Positions 1 through 6,077 of a DNA stretch of 6,686 nucleotides are shown here, one piece after another. The stretch spans positions 1 to 6,686 of the forward strand of contig PLUZ01000304.1 of the NCBI GenBank assembly GCA_003162995.1, written 5' to 3'. The DNA is from Methylocapsa sp. (GTDB taxonomy: Bacteria > Pseudomonadota > Alphaproteobacteria > Rhizobiales > Beijerinckiaceae). Below the pieces are notes generated by a model. The model did not search any database and was not told where the DNA came from. It saw nothing but the letters and a program-made list of their open reading frames with translations. The position numbers and the translations under genes were made by a program. Each line of letters begins with the position of its first letter. Position 1 is the stretch's first letter.

Positions 1-1430
1 GCGAATTGAGATGGCTGCAAGGGATAGGCAAGCGCGCCACGCAACGAGCCCGGCGGTATATAGTGTGATTGCGAGATGAACATCATGGTTTGCGCGGGCG
101 GCAGCAAGATGCGCCCAGTTCCCCACGGCCAAAGGCCCGCGATCGCGCTAAAGAAACTGGTCTTGCCGCCCCGCCGCTTGCCGATGATCAGAACCCGCTC
201 CCCCGGATTGATAACGACATGTTTCTCGCTGAGCCTCGTGCAAGCTGTGGGCGAGGCGATGCCTATTTGGTCGAACACGAGCTGGTCGTCAGCCGTCGGA
301 ACAAGCTCGATCCGGCCCGTCTCGCCGCCAAGTTTGTCCATCTCGAGAAGGGCCAGACGGAAGCTTGCGACGCGCAAAAGCGTGGCGCGCCAATCGGCGA
401 TCGTGCTAAAATTATCAACAAACCAGCGTAGCGCCTGCTGTACCTGATTGAAGGCCCCAGCCGCCATCATCAATCCGCCGAGCGACATATCACCCGCGAA
501 ATAGCCGGGCGCCGCCACGATGAATGGCGCCACGATCGCGAACCACCCGTAACCCGCCGTGACCCAAGTGAGGCGCGTTATCCCGCTCACGAGCCGCCGC
601 ATCATTGAAAGGACCTGATCGAATTCGCGGTTCAGATAATCCTTTTCATCGGTTTCGCCGCCATAAAGGGCAATGGACTCGGTGCGCTCATTGACCCGCA
701 CGAGAGCGAAACGCAAATCCGCCTCGCGCGCATAGCGTTCGGCGTTGAGTGAGATCAGCGGGCGCCCGACGCGCCAGCTTACAAGGGACGCGATGCCGGC
801 ATAGGTCAGCGCCAACCAGACCATGTAGCCTGGCAGAGCGAAGTTCAATCCATCGACGGAAAAGTTTACGCCGTTCGAGACGGTCCATAATACGGTAATA
901 AAAGCAATGAGAAGGAGGCTCGATTGGAGCAAGCCAATGCCGAGGTCGGTCGAGGTCTCCACCAGGTGACGGGCGTCTTCATGGATACGCTGATCGGGGT
1001 TCACGCCGATTTCGCCGGCGCCGGAGAGGCGAAACGCACGCTTAGGCACGAGCCATTGATCGAAGAGATCGTGCGTCAGCCCATCGCGCAGCTTCAACTT
1101 GCTCATCTCTCTGAGCCAGGCCTGGGCGACATTCAAGGCCAACAGCGCCCCAGCGAGCACCACAAAGATCACAAGCTGGTACAAAAACTCCGAAAAGTCC
1201 TTGCGCGAGAGCGCATCGTAAAACGGCTTGTTCCAGGCATTGAGCTTGATCTGGAGGAAGGCGGTCAGCCCGACCACGACGCAGAGTGCGACGCCGAGCG
1301 AAATGAGTATGTTGCGTCCCGGCGAATGAAAAAAAGTCGTGATCATCATCCAGAGCTGCGGCGCGAGCTCCTCTTCCCGCGCCGAGGCCGCCGCTTCGCT
1401 TTCAGATGGTTTTTTGGTCTCGTCAGCCAT
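1..1430 (-). CDS. ABC transporter, fused permease/ATP-binding protein (YddA / SbmA-BacA-like), 3' end outside window
   Basis: This is an inner-membrane exporter-type half transporter with the membrane domain fused ahead of the ATPase. The visible 476 residues are open with no stop. Hydrophobic segments lie at about 41-60, 82-104, 166-184, 199-219 and 290-311. The motif NPDQRI (144-149) is typical of the ABC_membrane_2 group (YddA, Rv1819c, peroxisomal ABCD). The nucleotide-binding domain begins near 384, with a Walker A GKRRGGKT (417-424) followed by AIAGLWPWG, and the Q-loop glutamine is Q454 in FISQSHY. The signature motif, Walker B and H-loop would lie beyond position 1. The two arginines in the P-loop are unusual, since relatives usually have small residues there. 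The start at 1430 gives the normal family N-terminus; an in-frame ATG at 1469 would add 13 residues, and neither has a strong ribosome site. Substrate is unknown; the family handles peptides, cobalamin or fatty-acyl compounds. It is divergent from the GH3 gene. Confidence 0.9.
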   Translation of the reverse strand, partial: MADETKKPSESEAAASAREEELAPQLWMMITTFFHSPGRNILISLGVALCVVVGLTAFLQIKLNAWNKPFYDALSRKDFSEFLYQLVIFVVLAGALLALNVAQAWLREMSKLKLRDGLTHDLFDQWLVPKRAFRLSGAGEIGVNPDQRIHEDARHLVETSTDLGIGLLQSSLLLIAFITVLWTVSNGVNFSVDGLNFALPGYMVWLALTYAGIASLVSWRVGRPLISLNAERYAREADLRFALVRVNERTESIALYGGETDEKDYLNREFDQVLSMMRRLVSGITRLTWVTAGYGWFAIVAPFIVAAPGYFAGDMSLGGLMMAAGAFNQVQQALRWFVDNFSTIADWRATLLRVASFRLALLEMDKLGGETGRIELVPTADDQLVFDQIGIASPTACTRLSEKHVVINPGERVLIIGKRRGGKTSFFSAIAGLWPWGTGRILLPPAQTMMFISQSHYIPPGSLRGALAYPLQPSQF

Positions 1431-1474
1431 TTGCGCCCGATTCCATTTTCCTGCGTGTCGCCTTAGCATGAGGT

Positions 1475-1513
1475 TTAGAGCACGATCCCCGGCAAGTGGA
1501 AACCGGTTTCGCG
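1475..1513. repeat. Rhizobiales-type dispersed intergenic repeat fragment with 12-bp palindrome
   Basis: The stretch contains GAGCACGATCCCCGGCAAG followed by a perfect 12-bp palindrome, GAAACCGGTTTC, at 1499-1510. This layout (GAGCA-GATCC, AAGTGG, AACCGGTTT) matches from memory a short repeat scattered through intergenic regions of many Rhizobiales genomes. It lies between the divergent ABC transporter and beta-glucosidase genes and therefore within or next to their promoters. The palindrome could also be an operator, but the resemblance to the dispersed repeat is the simpler reading. A genome-wide count would decide. Confidence 0.55.
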
Positions 1514-1571
1514 TTCAAGATTCTACGACAAAACAAGCTTTAACTCACATTACCAGGACAAGACCTCGCCG

Positions 1572-3722
1572 ATGAATAGGATCGAAAATCTCCTCGCGGC
1601 GATGACCGTCGAGGAAAAGATCGGCCAGCTCAACATGGTGGCGGCCGGATATGCCGTCACCGGGCCGGTCCTGGCAAGCGGGACAGCCGAGGGCATTCGC
1701 GCCGGGCGTATCGGCAGTCTCCTCAACCTTTGGGGAGCCCAGGAGATCCACGCGATGCAGAAAATCGCGGTGGAGAAGACAAGACTAAGCATTCCGCTTC
1801 TGGCCGGCTTCGACGTTCTGCATGGGCATAGAACCATTTTCCCAATCCCGCTCGCCGAAGCGGCTTCCTTCGAACCTCGCTTGTGGGAAGCGAGCGCCCG
1901 CGCGGCGGCGATCGAGGCAGCCGCCGACGGCATCAGTATGACCTTCGCGCCCATGCTCGATATCGCGCGCGATCCGCGCTGGGGACGGATCGCCGAGGGC
2001 GCCGGCGAAGACCCTTGGGTCGTCACGCAATTCGCCATAGCCAAGGTGCGCGGCTTCCAAGGCGATGGCTTGCCGGAAGGCTTGGCAAGCGCCGGAGCCG
2101 TTGCCGCCACGGCTAAGCATTTCTGCGCCTATGGCGCGGCCCTTGCCGGACGTGACTATGCCTCAGCGGATGTTTCCGAACGTCTTTTGCATGAAGTCTA
2201 TTTGCCACCCTTCGCGGCGGCCGTGGCCGCTGGCTGCGCCGCGATCATGCCGGCCTTCAACGATATCGCCGGGATTCCGATGACCGCCCATATTCCCTTG
2301 CTGCGCGACTGGCTGCGCCGCGAGGCCGGGTTCGACGGCGTGATCGTCAGCGACTATAATGCGGTTGCCGAATTGATACGCCACGGCATTGCCTGCGATC
2401 TCGTTGAGGCGGCCGCGGCGGCGCTCCGGGCCGGCATTGATATCGACATGATGAGCGGCGCCTACAGCCAGGGCTTGGCCCCGGCGATTGCGCGCGGCTT
2501 GGTTTCGATCGAGGCGATCAATGCCGCCGTGCGCCGGGTGCTCAAGCTTAAAGAGCGTCTTGGTCTGTTCGATGATCCCTACCGGCGCGGTTCGGCGGGC
2601 GCCAGCGCTCCCGGCGTTTCTGCGGCCGGTCGCGATCTCGCGCGCGAGGCGGGGCGGCGGTCTATTGTCCTTCTCGCCAATGACCATGTGCTGCCGCTGT
2701 CGCCAGAGCTGCGCCGCATCGCGCTCATTGGTCCGCTTGCCGATGCCCGCGCCGACATGCTCGGACCGTGGGCGATGGCCGGGAACGCTTCCGATCCTGT
2801 CACGATCCGCGAAGGTCTTGCGGCGGCGCTGCCCGATGCCGAGATTGTCTTTGCGCCAGGTGTGACCATCGCGGGGGAGGATACCTCGGGCATCGCCGCC
2901 GCGCGGGAGATTTGCCGCGACGCCGATCTCGTTCTTTTGTGCCTTGGCGAAGCCGCCTCCATGAGCGGCGAAGCAGCGAGCAGAGCGAACCCTGGTCTAC
3001 CCGGCGCCCAGAACGCGCTTGCCGAAGCGATTTTCGAGCTCTGCAAGCCGGTCGTCGTGCTGATTTCCTCGGGGCGGCCGTTAATGATCAGCACCATCGC
3101 CGCAAAGGCCCAGGCGTTGGTTGCCACTTGGTTCCTTGGTGTCGAAGCAGGCAATGCCATCGCCGACGTGTTGACCGGGACATTCAATCCCACCGGGCGG
3201 CTTCCCGTCACTTGGCCCCGCGATGTTGGCCAAGTGCCGATTTTCTTCGCCGAGCGGCCAAGCGGCAGGCCCGCCGACCCGGACAATCATTACACGAGCA
3301 AATATCTCGATATGCCGATCGAGCCGCTGTTCCCGTTTGGACACGGATTGAGCTACAGCCGCTTCGGCTTGAGCAAACCGCGCATAAACAAGAAGGATTT
3401 CAAGCGCGGCGACGAATTGACGATCGAGGTGGACGTTATCAATGAAGGCGCCGCCGCCGGGGAGGAAACAGTTTTCCTTTTTGCGCGAGACATTGTGGCG
3501 AGCGTGACGCGTCCCCTGCTGGAACTCAAGGGCGTGGGCAAGATCGCGCTCGCCCCCGGGGAAGGTGGCACCATTTGCTTCAGGCTGGCCGCCGAAGCAC
3601 TCGCTTTTCCGGGAAGCGATCTTCAGCCGGTTTTCGAGCCGGGCGAATTTCTGTTGTCGGCTGGCCCAAGCGCCGATCCGCATGGCTTGCTGACGGTTAA
3701 AGTGCGCGCCCTGCCCGGCTGA
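1572..3722 (+). CDS. bglX: Glycoside hydrolase family 3 beta-glucosidase (BglX-like)
   Basis: The 716-residue enzyme is predicted to release terminal beta-linked glucose (or a related sugar) from oligosaccharides or glycosides by the retaining GH3 mechanism. The N-terminal barrel spans about 10-330, with RDPRWGR (133-139), KHF (182-184), GRDY (193-196) and the nucleophile D261 in VSDYNAV. The C-terminal domain spans about 360-595, with the likely acid/base E467 in SGEAASR, as in the HEASSR motif of E. coli BglX. PFGHGLSY (588-595) leads into a fibronectin III-like domain to about 712. E. coli BglX is periplasmic, with a signal peptide and about 765 residues. This protein starts directly at the catalytic domain with no signal peptide, and I saw no plausible in-frame upstream start, so it is probably cytoplasmic. 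The ribosome site is weak (AGGA about 13 bases upstream). A hairpin follows 15 bases after the stop. Confidence 0.93.
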   Translation: MNRIENLLAAMTVEEKIGQLNMVAAGYAVTGPVLASGTAEGIRAGRIGSLLNLWGAQEIHAMQKIAVEKTRLSIPLLAGFDVLHGHRTIFPIPLAEAASFEPRLWEASARAAAIEAAADGISMTFAPMLDIARDPRWGRIAEGAGEDPWVVTQFAIAKVRGFQGDGLPEGLASAGAVAATAKHFCAYGAALAGRDYASADVSERLLHEVYLPPFAAAVAAGCAAIMPAFNDIAGIPMTAHIPLLRDWLRREAGFDGVIVSDYNAVAELIRHGIACDLVEAAAAALRAGIDIDMMSGAYSQGLAPAIARGLVSIEAINAAVRRVLKLKERLGLFDDPYRRGSAGASAPGVSAAGRDLAREAGRRSIVLLANDHVLPLSPELRRIALIGPLADARADMLGPWAMAGNASDPVTIREGLAAALPDAEIVFAPGVTIAGEDTSGIAAAREICRDADLVLLCLGEAASMSGEAASRANPGLPGAQNALAEAIFELCKPVVVLISSGRPLMISTIAAKAQALVATWFLGVEAGNAIADVLTGTFNPTGRLPVTWPRDVGQVPIFFAERPSGRPADPDNHYTSKYLDMPIEPLFPFGHGLSYSRFGLSKPRINKKDFKRGDELTIEVDVINEGAAAGEETVFLFARDIVASVTRPLLELKGVGKIALAPGEGGTICFRLAAEALAFPGSDLQPVFEPGEFLLSAGPSADPHGLLTVKVRALPG

Positions 3723-3736
3723 TAGGGATGTTCCTT

Positions 3737-3760
3737 GCAGGGCTTGCGGGCGCGCCCTGC
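3737..3760 (+). terminator. GC-rich hairpin after bglX
   Basis: GCAGGGC (3737-3743) pairs perfectly with GCCCTGC (3754-3760) around a 10-base loop, 14 bases after the bglX stop codon. No T-run follows, so it is not a classical intrinsic terminator. It may protect the 3' end of the bglX transcript or slow polymerase. The -35 element proposed for the tRNA promoter lies in its loop. Confidence 0.35.
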
Positions 3761-3772
3761 CGCCGCTATAAG
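3744..3772 (+). promoter_or_regulatory. Putative sigma70-type promoter for tRNA-Pro
   Basis: TTGCGG (3744-3749) and TATAAG (3767-3772) are separated by exactly 17 bases, close to the TTGACA/TATAAT consensus. They lie about 44 bases upstream of the mature tRNA, so a transcript starting near 3779 would have a leader of about 37 bases. This is the best promoter-like pair I saw in the window. It rests on consensus match and position only. Confidence 0.55.
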
Positions 3773-3815
3773 AACGGCGAAGCAAAGTGCGGCCGGAAAA
3801 GGTTCGGCGGCGCGC

Positions 3816-3892
3816 CGGAGTGTAGCGCAGCCTGGTAGCGCACCTCGTTCGGGACGAGGGGGCCGGAGGTTCGAATCCTCTCACTCCGACCA
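3816..3892 (+). tRNA. tRNA-Pro (anticodon CGG)
   Basis: The 77-base sequence folds as a complete cloverleaf. The acceptor stem is CGGAGTG with CACTCCG and the D-stem is GCGC with GCGC. The anticodon stem is CCTCG with CGAGG around loop TTCGGGA, giving anticodon CGG at 3850-3852. The T-arm is GGAGG-TTCGAAT-CCTCT. The 3' CCA is encoded (3890-3892). The C1-G72 end pair is usual for bacterial proline tRNAs. It decodes CCG, a common proline codon in this GC-rich DNA. No duplicate of its 3' end was seen elsewhere in the window, so it does not mark an integrated element here. Confidence 0.97.
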
Positions 3893-3953
3893 TTTTGTTT
3901 CTATGTTTCGATAAATGAGACCGCGATAGCGGCACCGGTTGCGGGCTTTGAGG

Positions 3954-4337
3954 ATGGGGAGTTTCCGCCAAGGTTCGATTGCAAGGCGCGCTGCGCTTAG
4001 CGCTTTTGCGCTTTACGCGCTTCTGCTGCAAGCCTTCCTTGCCGCTTCCGCGCCAGCCCCGGCATTCGCTTTTCCGGGCGAAATTAGCAGCGTTACTTGT
4101 ACCCTGGACGGATCCGGTTCTGGAACTCCGGGTGGAGATCCTGTCCAGCATCACGGCCTTTGCTGCATTCTGGCTTGCGCCGCCGCTTGTTGCGCCTATG
4201 CCGGGACGGCATCGCCGATTGCCGGTTTTCCGGAGCGGGTTGCCTCCCCCATCCAGTTCACACTCGCGCAAGGGCTCCCTGCGCGTCCTCTGCTCAAGCA
4301 TTATTTCGCCGCGCGCGGTCCTCCCGCGAACATCTGA
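3954..4337 (+). CDS. Small exported Cys/His-rich protein, DUF2946-like
   Basis: The 127-residue product has a basic start, a hydrophobic core (ALSAFALYALLLQAFLAASA) and a likely signal-peptidase site near AFA (about residues 37-39). A Cys/His-rich patch follows: C49, H66, H67, C70, C71, C75, C79 and C80, within QHHGLCCILACAAACC. The C-terminus ends KHYFAARGPP-ANI. From family knowledge, a hydrophobic leader, an HH-CC core and a terminal ARGPP resemble DUF2946-type proteins of Proteobacteria, often near copper or TonB-linked genes; metal binding here is inference. ATG 3954 is preferred, but TTG codons at 3939 and 3948 are in frame and no start has a well-spaced ribosome site (GAGG abuts the ATG). 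It lies about 60 bases after tRNA-Pro and is closed by a short terminator. Function is unknown. Confidence 0.6.
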   Translation: MGSFRQGSIARRAALSAFALYALLLQAFLAASAPAPAFAFPGEISSVTCTLDGSGSGTPGGDPVQHHGLCCILACAAACCAYAGTASPIAGFPERVASPIQFTLAQGLPARPLLKHYFAARGPPANI

Positions 4338-4352
4338 TCGCGCGCTCGCGCC

Positions 4353-4371
4353 GCCCGGTTTTCGGGCTTTT
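4353..4371 (+). terminator. Short rho-independent terminator after the DUF2946-like gene
   Basis: GCCCG (4353-4357) pairs with CGGGC (4363-4367) around loop GTTTT and is followed directly by TTTT. It lies 15 bases after the stop codon of the Cys/His-rich gene. The stem is short but all G/C. If it works, the sigma-factor unit downstream needs its own promoter. Confidence 0.55.
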
Positions 4372-4634
4372 CATGGCGATCCTCGCGTCGCCGCTTGGCG
4401 CAATTTCCGCCCTGCCACCGGACATGAGCCGTTTGGCGCCAGCGAAACTGGCGTCAGCCTCGAGTCCGGCCAATCAGGCCGGAAACCAAGCCGAGGACAA
4501 GACCCCCGGACTTACCGGCGCATTCGGCTTTGTCCAATCGCGATAAAGCGCGGGCATTCTCGAAACACACCGCTTTTCCAATTCACGCGGCCGGCGTGGC
4601 CCTTCGCGGCCCCGGCTGACTCATGAGGTTACCG
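4372..4634. other. Intergenic region upstream of the peptide/sigma unit
   Basis: This stretch of about 260 bases should contain the promoter of the sigma-factor unit, but no convincing -35/-10 pair was found. One plus-strand frame from ATG 4373 to 4546 is open for 57 codons but has no ribosome site and starts at the terminator, so it is not called. A GC-rich block, GGCCGGCGTGGCCCTTCGCGG, lies just before the peptide gene and could form alternative hairpins. Confidence 0.4.
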
Positions 4635-4739
4635 ATGTTGCTTTCCACCTTTGGCGCAGCCGTCTTTGCGCTCGCCTTGATTTTCGCTTGGGTTTTCACC
4701 CCCGCTGAACCGCTGGAGGCTGCTCATGTCCGCAGCTAA
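4635..4739 (+). CDS. Small hydrophobic peptide (34 aa) overlapping the ECF sigma gene
   Basis: The peptide starts MLLSTFGAAVFALALIF, has one hydrophobic helix (about residues 5-22), then a short polar tail with TPAEPLEA, ending at TAA 4737-4739. Its Shine-Dalgarno GAGG (4625-4628) sits six bases before ATG 4635, an ideal spacing. An in-frame ATG at 4623 would add MRLP but lacks a ribosome site. Its last 14 bases overlap the sigma gene in another frame, so translation of the two is probably coupled. It could be a leader peptide that controls sigma translation, a single-pass membrane protein, or chance. I recognise no family. The well-spaced ribosome site and the overlap are the main reasons for calling it. 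Confidence 0.5.
   Translation: MLLSTFGAAVFALALIFAWVFTPAEPLEAAHVRS
4715..4719 (+). promoter_or_regulatory. Shine-Dalgarno site of the ECF sigma gene
   Basis: GGAGG lies six bases before ATG 4726 and fixes that start. The site is inside the coding region of the 34-residue peptide, so ribosomes translating the peptide pass over it. Confidence 0.75.
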
Positions 4740-5238
4740 CGCTGCCCTTGCGGGCTTATATCAGGCCCACGCCAGTGAATTGCACGGATTTGCCCGACGC
4801 CGCGTCGGCCGGCAAGAGGCAGAGGATGTCGTGCAGGATGCCTATCTCCATCTCCTCCAACGAGGTACCGCCGCGACCCTCGAACAGCCGCGCGCCTATC
4901 TCTTTCGCACTGCCGCCAATCTGGCGGTGGATTTCGCGCGCAAGGCCAAGATCCGTTTGCGTCATGCTGGCGAGGCCTTCGATCTCGGCGCCAATGCGGT
5001 GGCGCCGGCCAATCCAGAAGCCTCCACGAGCGCCGCGATGGAGCTTGCCAGGCTGCATGACTCCCTCTCCAATCTGCCGCCGCTCTGCCGTGATGCCTTT
5101 CTGCTCAATCGGATCGAGGGGTTGACCCATGCCGAGATCGCTGGACGGCTTGGCGTGTCGGTGCGCACGATCGACCGCTTCATGGTCAAGGCATGGGACC
5201 ATGTGCGCGGCCATTTTGGAACCGAATTCGAGGGTTGA
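4726..5238 (+). CDS. FecI-like ECF RNA polymerase sigma factor
   Basis: The 170-residue protein has the compact two-domain layout of ECF sigma factors. Region 2 (about 8-75) includes EDVVQDAYLHLL (33-44), which binds core polymerase, and the PRAYLFRTAANLAVD stretch typical of the FecI group. Region 4 (about 112-162) includes LPPLCRDAFLLNRIEG and the helix-turn-helix LTHAEIAGRLGVSVRTID (133-150), which reads the -35 element. FecI proteins normally work with a FecR inner-membrane regulator and a TonB-dependent outer-membrane receptor to switch on uptake of iron complexes or other scarce nutrients. Here neither partner follows; the next roughly 950 bases are gene-poor. Its start overlaps the 34-residue peptide gene and has a strong ribosome site. 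Target genes cannot be deduced from the window. Confidence 0.92.
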   Translation: MSAANAALAGLYQAHASELHGFARRRVGRQEAEDVVQDAYLHLLQRGTAATLEQPRAYLFRTAANLAVDFARKAKIRLRHAGEAFDLGANAVAPANPEASTSAAMELARLHDSLSNLPPLCRDAFLLNRIEGLTHAEIAGRLGVSVRTIDRFMVKAWDHVRGHFGTEFEG

Positions 5239-5570
5239 GGCGCGTGGATCGCCGGAACAGATGAAAACAGAGGGGAAGACGCCGGAATGGTGCCCTCCCC
5301 GCCGCCTAGCTAGCCTACTTAAGATATTGATTACTCAGGATGGTATTGGCGGCTTCGACCACCGGACTTGTTTGCAGCGCTACTTCCGGGGCCGGGGTTG
5401 GCCACCTGCGAGAACCGATTGTTCGCGACGCACGCGCTAAGCGTCGTGAGTTGATGCCGCGTTGGGCCATTTGTGAGCCTGCGACTACCTCGAATGGGGT
5501 CCTTTTTTCCCGCAGGTCGCTATGCTGAGCCGCTCTGTTATGACGCGTTACCGTGCTGACTTGCGGCCGG
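5239..5570. other. Gene-poor region after the sigma gene, at the usual fecR position
   Basis: No fecR or other recognisable gene lies here. ATG 5261 opens a plus-strand frame beginning MKTEGKTPEW that soon loses any protein-like character and ends at 5440; it could be a decayed fecR start or nothing. An imperfect hairpin at 5270-5297 (GAGGG with CCCTC and CGCC with GGTG, a bulge, loop GGAAT) could end the sigma transcript, but no T-run follows. From about 5306 the DNA becomes AT-richer (CTTAAGATATTGATTACTC), suggesting a junction. A second hairpin pairs CCTGCG (5478-5483) with CGCAGG (5511-5516). A 51-codon minus-strand frame (5315-5470) shows no gene-like sign. Confidence 0.4.
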
Positions 5571-5795
5571 TTATATCTTCATTCCCAGCATATGCCTCAG
5601 CACAATGAGAACGCGCCGCCCCAGCGAGGGCGGCTGCCAGTCCTCATGCCAGTAGAAATCGCCCGGTAGGCGGTTCTCCGAGTCGATCTTTTCTTCATCG
5701 CAACTTTGCGTGTGGCCAGAATCGTAAGCTTTTTGTACAAGCTTTCGATTTTCTACTGCCCTTAATGTCAAAAGTTCCGCGTTTGTGAGTCTCAT
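5571..5795 (-). CDS. Hypothetical small protein (74 aa), second of an overlapping pair
   Basis: The product begins MRLTNAELLTLRAVENRK, has an acidic middle (CDEEKIDSEN), an aromatic stretch DFYWHEDWQPPSLG (about 46-59) and a hydrophobic, basic tail RRVLIVLRHMLGMKI. I do not recognise it. Its start ATG shares the ATGA with the stop of the 49-codon frame upstream, the usual sign of translational coupling; there is no other ribosome site. The first half uses codons rare in the neighbouring genes (AGA, TTA, AGG, GTA, CTA), while the second half looks more native. It may be a recent acquisition, a fragment, or not translated at all. No signal peptide is evident. Confidence 0.4.
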   Translation of the reverse strand: MRLTNAELLTLRAVENRKLVQKAYDSGHTQSCDEEKIDSENRLPGDFYWHEDWQPPSLGRRVLIVLRHMLGMKI

Positions 5796-5941
5796 CGTCC
5801 GATTTCAATTACGTCTGCCATGACGCCTTGTAGCGAAGCATAATGACAATGGATTGAACTCAACATCAGCCGTTTGAGGTGAACTTCGGTTTGGCGCGGC
5901 CGTTCTTGCTGGCCACTCGAAAAGTCCGGCATCGAATTCAT
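5792..5941 (-). CDS. Hypothetical tiny ORF (49 aa), first of an overlapping pair
   Basis: This minus-strand frame runs from ATG 5941 (second in-frame ATG three codons on) to TGA 5794-5792. The product starts MNSMPDFSSGQQERPRQTEV and contains SSIHCHYASLQGVMADVIEI. It has no transmembrane segment and I recognise no family. Its stop overlaps the start of the 74-residue frame as ATGA. The ribosome site is poor (GGTG adjoins the ATG), and a GTG directly upstream is an alternative start. The sole positive evidence is the coupling overlap and an uninterrupted frame in otherwise empty DNA, so this is a tentative call. Confidence 0.25.
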   Translation of the reverse strand: MNSMPDFSSGQQERPRQTEVHLKRLMLSSIHCHYASLQGVMADVIEIGR

Positions 5942-5982
5942 CACCGAAAATGACGGCGGGGCGGGCGTTAGGCTAGGTGTTT

Positions 5983-6077
5983 GATCCCGAAAGTTGCTGA
6001 GTTTTTGAAAAGATCATGCGGCAAAACCAAAGAGATCGAGACCATGAGCGATTCCTCTTGAAGCGATCGCGGTCTAA
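5983..6077. repeat. Rhizobiales-type dispersed intergenic repeat, near-complete copy
   Basis: The stretch reads GATCCCGAAAGTTGCTGAG, then a T-run, AAAAGATCATGCGGCAAAAC, then an imperfect hairpin. From memory this order (GATCCCGAAAAGTTG, AGATCATGCG, CAAAACAAAG, a final hairpin ending in CTAA) matches a mosaic repeat common in Rhizobiales intergenic DNA. The hairpin pairs AGACC (6039-6043) with GGTCT (6071-6075), continues with several more pairs and three mismatches, and closes on TTC/GAA around loop CTCTT. It lies between the minus-strand ORF pair and the phosphoesterase gene. Function is unknown; it might be a small non-autonomous mobile element or a processing site. Confidence 0.6.

Noticed and set aside
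924..1466. Plus-strand open frame of 180 codons
   Set aside because: It is antisense to the ABC transporter, whose translation matches a known family throughout; the antisense product is not protein-like.
3870..3892. tRNA-Pro as an integration site
   Set aside because: No second copy of the tRNA 3' end and no integrase gene were seen in the window.
3081..4301. Minus-strand open frame of 406 codons
   Set aside because: It runs antisense through the bglX 3' part, the whole tRNA-Pro and the Cys/His-rich gene. The segment [20 protein letters not shown] is the well-known spurious translation opposite a tRNA gene.
4373..4546. 57-codon plus-strand frame starting MAILASPLGAIS
   Set aside because: It has no ribosome site, starts right after the terminator, and shows no clear coding signal.
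5315..5470. 51-codon minus-strand frame starting MAQRGINSRR
   Set aside because: It has no well-placed ribosome site, no recognisable features, and an Arg-rich composition expected by chance.
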